Assembly: GCF_030247195.1 (NCBI RefSeq)
Contig: NC_080672.1
Span: 31,503,906 to 31,567,905, forward strand
Direction of reading: 5' to 3'
DNA length: 64,000 bases
DNA from: Topomyia yanbarensis
Taxonomy: Eukaryota; Arthropoda; Insecta; Diptera; Culicidae
Under the pieces are notes generated by a model that was not told the DNA's origin, did not search any database, and saw only the letters and a program-made list of their open reading frames with translations. Positions 58,864 through 64,000 of the stretch are shown here, piece by piece (position 1 is the stretch's first letter; the number at the start of each line of letters is the position of its first letter). A program made the position numbers and the translations under genes.

Positions 58864-59673
58864 CTAGTTGGGAGGAGGGCGAAGAGCAGTGGAAGTAGTC
58901 ATTGTTGCTGAGTCGGGCGCATTCGGTTTCCAAAAAACCTTTCTGGAATCCGACTTCTCTTCAATCTCACGATAAGCAATGCCAACTGGCCATGTAGACG
59001 CCGTCATAGCCATTTCTTTGAGATCCGTGGGCATGCCAACTTTGTAGGAGACAAAATTCAGCGTTCTGGGATCTCGAGCCACGACAGTGATGTTCGAATT
59101 TCCGAGTTTATCCGCAGCTAGCTTGGTGACGCTTTCATCAGGGACATCGGGCGAAATTCCTGACAGGTACAACCAAAACTTTTCATCTTCACGATTCACA
59201 GCGATGGATGGTGTCAATGAACCGGCGGCATCAGTACCACGTAGCAGCTTAGAAGGATTGGAGCCTGTGTCGTCGTTGTCTCTCTTTCTTTTAGCAGAAT
59301 TAAAGGAAAATTGTCGCGGTCCAGGAATCGGCGTTTTTGGTACAGCGTCTATCAACGTTTTGAAGTTGGTCCGAATTTCTACCATTAATTCCTCCAGTAT
59401 GTCGTTGCGAATTGAATTTTTAAGCTCCTCGATCACCATTTGATTTGCGGACTCAACGGACACTAATGCGTTACGAAAACGTGCTTTGTCCATGATATTT
59501 TTGCAGGTGTTACACATCCAAAATAAGTTAGACTTGTTAATAACAGCGGCAAATAATTCGTCGTTTAGTCCGCAACATTTTGCGCAAAATGACGAAGAGC
59601 AAAAACCGCCACATTTTACAGCATTACGACCATCGGAAAATTTATCAGTACAACTCTCACAAAATCCAGGCAT
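58864..59673 (-). CDS. CR1/Jockey-like LINE ORF1 with PHD-like zinc finger (intact frame)
   Basis: 269 codons from Met at 59673. Residues 4-54 form a PHD/treble-clef-like cysteine array: CESCTDKFSDGRNAVKCGGF, CSSSFCAKCCGLNDEL, then LFWMCNTC. A helical stretch follows (about 65-105), then a basic, nuclear-signal-like SAKRKRDNDD (about 130), and a C-terminal region with FWLYLSGISPDVPDESVTKL similar to ORF1 nucleic-acid-binding segments. I prefer the Met at 59673 over the upstream Met at 59829, because the extra 52 residues are unrelated to the family. The protein would package LINE RNA. This is the only apparently intact ORF of the element, but ORF2 is broken. Confidence 0.85.
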   Translation of the reverse strand: MPGFCESCTDKFSDGRNAVKCGGFCSSSFCAKCCGLNDELFAAVINKSNLFWMCNTCKNIMDKARFRNALVSVESANQMVIEELKNSIRNDILEELMVEIRTNFKTLIDAVPKTPIPGPRQFSFNSAKRKRDNDDTGSNPSKLLRGTDAAGSLTPSIAVNREDEKFWLYLSGISPDVPDESVTKLAADKLGNSNITVVARDPRTLNFVSYKVGMPTDLKEMAMTASTWPVGIAYREIEEKSDSRKVFWKPNAPDSATMTTSTALRPPPN

Positions 59674-60205
59674 TTTACGATATGCGGTAGTGTAAGGGTT
59701 ACTAGTTGAAATGCTCAGTAACAGATGGCACCACTTACACTCTACAAGATGATGACAGGTATGTTTTTGGGTACTAAATTCACTTAGGTACAAGATCGAA
59801 GGAGCGAAAGAAAGTACTAACCAAAACAACTACGAAATTACTTCTCACCTTTCTCGTTCTGGCACCTGGAGTTCAGGAAGGCGGAGGACAACTGATGGAT
59901 GTATATGTTCTTTCGGTTGGCAGAAATAAAACACAGCAGTGGCGATGATGTTTATTTCTGCTGGATGATGAATTAGCAAATTGATGAGCGGTATTTGGTC
60001 CTGTGTTATGTTGATATTTTGTTCAGGATGGTGACACTTTTGTAAACTGCGAGTGGAAGTGATGGTGGTGGAGTGGCGAGATGGCGGAGTGACGAGGTGA
60101 CGGAGTGGCGAGGTGGCGGTGTAGCGGTGGTATGGCGATTGTGGCAAATCAGCAAACTGCTTCAGCTTGTCTAGAATACCTCTTAATCTTACTCGGAACG
60201 ACCGT

Positions 60206-61175
60206 ATTCGACGCACTTCCCCTAAGGACAACGGTATGACTGAAATTCATCTACTAGATTTGGCACCGCGCACTAGCACCGACTACATTGAAAGATTCAT
60301 GTCGAAATATGGTGAAACGGAATCCGTAAAAAGCACTTGGAAAACTTTACCCTGCCATTCGCAAAAGTGTTCCTTCTCCATGACTTTCAAGGATGAATTT
60401 TTAGGTAGATTCTAGCTTCCATGGTTTGTTTATTCATTGAAATTTACCAGGGTTGACTCTGGTAGAAATAAAAAGCTCTGCAAAGGTTCAATTAGGAAGA
60501 TCTCGAAAAGCTGCCATCTCTGAAATCGAAAAAAGCAGCTTTTTTGCACACCGTTGCTAAAATATTTATGAAAATCAATCGGTAGTAATCTAACAATATT
60601 TCGAATACAATGATTGATTTTCTGGGCGGTTGTGTAAATGGTAGGGAAAAAACTATTTTTTTCGTTCTGCAAGATAACCGCTTTTTCCAAGTTTTCTCAG
60701 TTGATCCTTAAATCAATTCAAAGAACTCTATGCATTGCACATACCCTGAGCAGACGTCCACGTGCCAGTTCTATAACCACATAGGGCACACTACGGTAGA
60801 CTATGCGCCAAAACAATCAAAGAACATTCATCTACTGCAACTAACACTAACAAACAATCTTCGACATCATCACCACAGGCAGCCGCCCACAAATAATTGC
60901 CGGACAAACGGCAGCCCCAAACCTTGAGCAGCAATAAACAATGAATAAGACGGCTATGCAAGAGTCAATGAAACTCAAATAAGCGCCAAACATCCAACAG
61001 TGAAAACCAAAACTGCTCTAGCGACGACGACATGGACGCATACACGACTGAGAAAGAAGACAGTCGGAAGAATCGACAAGCAGCGGCGAGCAAAGCAGAC
61101 AATGATTCTCCACCGAGAAAAAAAAATTCGCGCACGCAGCAAAAAGCAGTGGACCAAACAAAACAACAGTGGTGA
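60206..61175 (+). pseudogene. LINE gag-like ORF1 remnant (copy 2), plus strand
   Basis: Reads TEIHLLDLAPRTSTDYIERF then MSKYGETESVKSTWKTLP (RRM-like) at about 60238-60350. After an interruption of roughly 300 bp (about 60409-60712) comes YPEQTSTCQFYNHIGHTTVD, a zinc knuckle with two of its Cys lost (60740-60800). The acidic/basic tail SSDDDMDAYTTEKEDSRKN and RQAASKADNDSPPRKK lies in another frame (about 61018-61170). Segment order matches the minus-strand copy at 24582-25790, so both derive from one LINE family that binds its RNA through ORF1. It is dead: frameshifts, stops and an insertion. It lies head to head with the CR1/Jockey-like LINE. Confidence 0.72.
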
Positions 61176-62597
61176 CCTTGAAACGCCATTGATTAAATTG
61201 ATGTTGAAGCTGCATGGGTCCCGCTTAAGTACAGTTGTGACCAGTTGGGTAATCTGTAATCAGAAAATTGATATTTTTCAGAATATTAGTTACGTTGGCT
61301 ATGTTATCCCGAGAGAGATTTTTTTATTTTGCTAATTGTAAAATGTATGCCTCGATTTGTTCATTATTTTTTAATGTTTACGTCATTTTTGACACATTGA
61401 ATACTACAAAACTTAAGCAAAATAAAATTTTGCAAATCGTGGTAGGAAAAACATAGTGGTATGTTTACTGAATAGTTGAAAATAAATATTGATTTCGGAC
61501 CAATACTTTTATGAAAAGTCTTACTCGGCAGATAAAATACTACTTTCGAAAAACATATTTAAAGATACATTTCTCGGAGACGTGACGGCTTTCACGAAAT
61601 CCTTTCTGTGACGTATTCTTAGATACATATAGATTGAAATTGAAAAAGAAAAGAATTCGATTTTTGAAACCGCGGATTTCGAGAATATCATATTTAGTGG
61701 AACCAAACAGAATACATTTAAATAAGTAGCACCCGAACCTAACCTGAATTCAAAAAAATTTAATTTCGAATTATAACTCGAAGCAAAACCCAACACTGAG
61801 AATATCAGGAATATGAAAAAAAATATTTTAAACATTTTAAATTTGGCAAAATGAACAGAAGTCCACTAAATCCAAGAGCTTAAAGTTTGTGGAACCCAGA
61901 CAGAACTCGAACGCGAGAATTTTTAAATTTGAAGAACCAGAATACGAGAACCTGCAATTTTGAGGAGTAGAAACTGATACAAACACGACATAATTCTTAA
62001 TTCTGGGAATCATAAGCCAATCCCAAAAGATATTTGAGAAATTTCGAAGCGAACACATATCTACGTGTTTTAAACTTGGAGGGTTATAACCCGAGTACGA
62101 GAATTTTCAACTTATTGAAATCGAAACTAGAAGAGCCTTAAAATAAAGGATCCTAAAAGCGACTCACAGATCTTGAAGTTCGCCTGCATCTGCGTATAAG
62201 TGTCGCAGTAATTTCGTGTTCATCCTTTGCAAGACTGGTGCTACGATCATATTGTTACTGAGAATCATTTTTGGTTGGGGTTCAAACATACGGCTAATAT
62301 CTTATGAAACCAGCGCCTAACATTCTGCGTTGAACACCACTCAAATTAGAATACTCCCTGAAATAGTGTTGATGGGTGTGGAAATTCACTTTGTGATCAC
62401 CAAATTCGAAATCAAACCCTTAATAAAAATATTCAAAGTTTAGAGTACTCTAAACGTGCACATTGAACATTGAAGATGGAAAGCTACTCCTAGGCTTTCC
62501 TTGTTGATTTACTGCGTTATAACGCGTCTTCTAGTCACTCACGCAATATCAACTACGGATTATACTATCATTACGCTCGTGTTATAATATTTCTAGA
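61176..62597. other. AT-rich, no gene; possible degenerate short tandem repeat
   Basis: 61640-62130 shows loosely recurring CGAGAAT-, GAACC- and AATTT-type segments (for example CGAGAATTTTTAAATTTGAA, CGAGAATTTTCAACTTATTG), suggesting an old, diverged short-period repeat. ORFs are short and lack domains. Confidence 0.35.
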
Positions 62598-62840
62598 CCT
62601 TTTATTCAAAACGACATATCTACAATGAGTGACTCTCTTAGTTTACTTTCTCTTCTGTTAATAATTCGGTCGCTTTAATATTTATCTCTCAATTCTTTGC
62701 ATAATATGCTAGTCAAAACCACCGTCTTTCGATCTTTACTGCAAAATAAATGAAAAGAGCTATAGTGACGCCGTAAAAATCGAAAGAGAAAGTAAACAAA
62801 GAGAGTCACTCATTGTAGATATGTCTTTTTGAAAAAACGC
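62598..62840. mobile_element. ~240-bp MITE with long inverted repeats
   Basis: GACATATCTACAATGAGTGA followed by CTCTCTTAGTTTACTTTCTC at 62612-62651 is matched in inverse orientation at about 62783-62822, allowing one mismatch per ~40 bp, and the similarity extends outward over TTCAAAA. The interior is AT-rich with no ORF. The target duplication is not obvious, so the superfamily is not assigned. Confidence 0.75.
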
Positions 62841-64000
62841 TCATGATTTAACTTTGGGGGTTTGTTTCTTGAACAAGCTGTCAGTATTGCATTAGAATGA
62901 TAAATTAGCTTTTCGAAAAACAATAATCCACTACATCAGAACCGTCTTCATCCATCTTTAATTTTGTGCAAAACAATTCTCCTGAAAAGTAATTCATTTC
63001 CCAATTGCGAAACGAAACTCATCAAATGATTCATCCCATCAAATGAAATGCTTCATAAACCATATCCAATTGCATGCTCATTACTGCTGGCTTAAATCTT
63101 CCTGGAAATCGCACGCTCGGGAGCACTCATCCTCATCCCCTTGTGCCTTAAAAAGTCCCAATTTATCATCTCGCCATGCATCAATCAATTTGCCACTGCT
63201 GATGCTGGATGGGTGGGTGGTGCTGGTGCCGTTTCACTTGCACTCGAAAAGCGTAACGTATCCACTTCCTTCAGGCAGGCGCCAGCGAAAGTATGTACAA
63301 AAAAAATGCGGAAACATTTTCCTCAAAAACCAACATTTGCTAAACGCCAGAATGCGCCACGTGGCATATTGGCATCGGCACGTGTGCGACGACAACGACG
63401 ACGCTTGGCAGAGTGCTGTTTGAAGTGCCGGTCGGCCGTTTTCGATGGCTGTTTAACCTCAAACTCTCTCTCGCTGCTGTGACCGAGACTCGACTGCTGC
63501 GTGGTGCTGTGAGAGTGGATAGAGCCAACTTCAAGTGTTTAGGCAACACTGGTGTAATAAACGTTGTGTTTACAGTTACAGTAGCGTAGTGTATGTTTGT
63601 TACCGGCAACACCGACTGGAGCGAAAGCAAGCAGGAAGCCGCACATGAATTCATTATTCATAATATGCTGCAGGCTGGCAGTACGGACTTGTTGTTGGTG
63701 TAGTATTATGCCGGTTCTCATGCAGCACTAGTTTGCAGCTTCTGCAGCAGTCGTCCGTTGTGGATTATTGCTCTCCGGATATGGATGTGCACAGTTGGAA
63801 ATCCTGTTGCATGTTAAGCTTTAATATACACAGAATTTGTTTCAATGTTCCAGGGAATCTAATAAAAAACGTGAATTTGTGACACGTAAATAATAAATTC
63901 CCCTAAACACAAAAAAAAACATCAACATATATCTTTTATGGTGTCTCAACATCCGACCCTTCCATTTTCTATTGCCAGACAGTGCAATGTTTATTCGTTT
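62841..64000. other. No TE recognised; GC-richer block at 63.1-63.8 kb
   Basis: Two overlapping plus-strand ORFs (63043-63423 and 63141-63482) and shadows on the minus strand lack domains. Composition is higher in GC than the surroundings and non-repetitive within the window, with CTCTCTCTCGCTGCTG near 63466 and a GTTTACAGTTACAGTAG stretch near 63567. Host exon, untranslated region or regulatory DNA is possible but unproven. The window ends in AT-rich sequence. Confidence 0.3.

Larger units (their letters stand above)
55563..60150 (-). mobile_element. Nearly full-length CR1/Jockey-like LINE, recently inactivated
   Basis: Minus-strand element: GC-rich 5' leader (about 59830-60150, with short GTGGCGA-type repeats at 60065-60140), ORF1 with PHD-like zinc finger (58864-59673), ORF2 endonuclease (57458-58777), RT (56580-57443) and C-terminal region (56058-56546), 3' UTR (about 55670-55990) and an AAATAAATAAATAAA tail at 55563-55577. 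PHD-type ORF1 plus APE endonuclease and a YADDLK RT box fit the CR1/Jockey group. I count one frameshift (near 57450) and stops near 58783, 56580 and in the last codons, so it is dead but young. 5' and 3' limits are approximate. Confidence 0.82.

Noticed and set aside
59087..59443. Plus-strand ORF of 118 codons
   Set aside because: Antisense shadow of the LINE ORF1 (58864-59673).
63043..63482. Overlapping plus-strand ORFs of 126 and 113 codons as a host gene
   Set aside because: The frames overlap each other, lack domains and have no identifiable splice context; I cannot support a gene call.

Overview
This is eukaryotic, repeat-dominated DNA, almost certainly from an insect and most probably a mosquito-like dipteran. 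It is AT-rich with short, broken ORFs. It carries several clades of non-LTR retrotransposon (LOA/I-like with RNase H, R1-like, CR1/Jockey-like with a PHD-type ORF1, and a gag-like ORF1 family), a tRNA-derived SINE, and many TIR elements with superfamily-specific target-site duplications (TA, TTAA, 5 bp, 8 bp). I see no intact host protein-coding gene, rRNA or functional tRNA. The window reads as intergenic or large-intron sequence. A few GC-richer, non-repetitive blocks (about 13.7-14.4, 26.7-28.4, 44.4-44.9, 46.6-46.9 and 63.1-63.8 kb) could be untranslated exons or regulatory DNA, but nothing in the sequence proves it.

Layout. 0-1.8 kb: decayed LINE with RT and RNase H on the minus strand. 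3.6-4.1 kb: TA-flanked MITE with a second 104-bp MITE nested in it. 5.6-12.5 kb: a 6.9-kb array of the heptamer CATTTCT, about 978 consecutive perfect copies. 12.6-12.9 kb: a second MITE copy. 16.9 kb: tRNA-derived SINE. 18.0-19.3 kb: TIR element with TA duplication. 19.5-20.2 and 24.1-24.3 kb: two copies of one retroelement 3' region. 24.6-25.8 kb: gag-like LINE ORF1 remnant on the minus strand, split by a third MITE copy. 29.3-31.4 kb: two TTAA-flanked MITEs sharing one TTAA, then a piggyBac-like transposase remnant.

31.7-43.1 kb is one composite locus: a minus-strand R1-like LINE broken by a 3.6-kb hAT element (with another LINE 3' end inside it), a hAT end fragment sitting at an internal deletion, a 1.05-kb Transib-like element, and a 2.0-kb hAT-like foldback element. 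Each of the three complete insertions has a readable target-site duplication. 45.1-46.4 kb: second TA-flanked TIR element. 47.4 kb: 247-bp hAT MITE. 48.7-50.3 kb: second Transib-like element. 51.1-52.3 kb: pogo/Tigger-like element keeping only the N-terminal HTH and C-terminal tail of a transposase. 53.0-54.8 kb: tandem repeat of about 465 bp. 55.5 kb: perfect palindrome with 91-bp arms. 55.6-60.1 kb: nearly complete CR1/Jockey-like LINE. 60.2-61.2 kb: second copy of the gag-like ORF1. 62.6 kb: inverted-repeat MITE.

The most unusual signals are the perfect heptamer array and the two Transib-like elements. Their ends begin with CACAGTG, the V(D)J recombination-signal heptamer. In one element the ends carry nonamer-like ACAAAA motifs at 23-bp and 12-bp spacing. 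All claims are from reading the sequence; no search was run.
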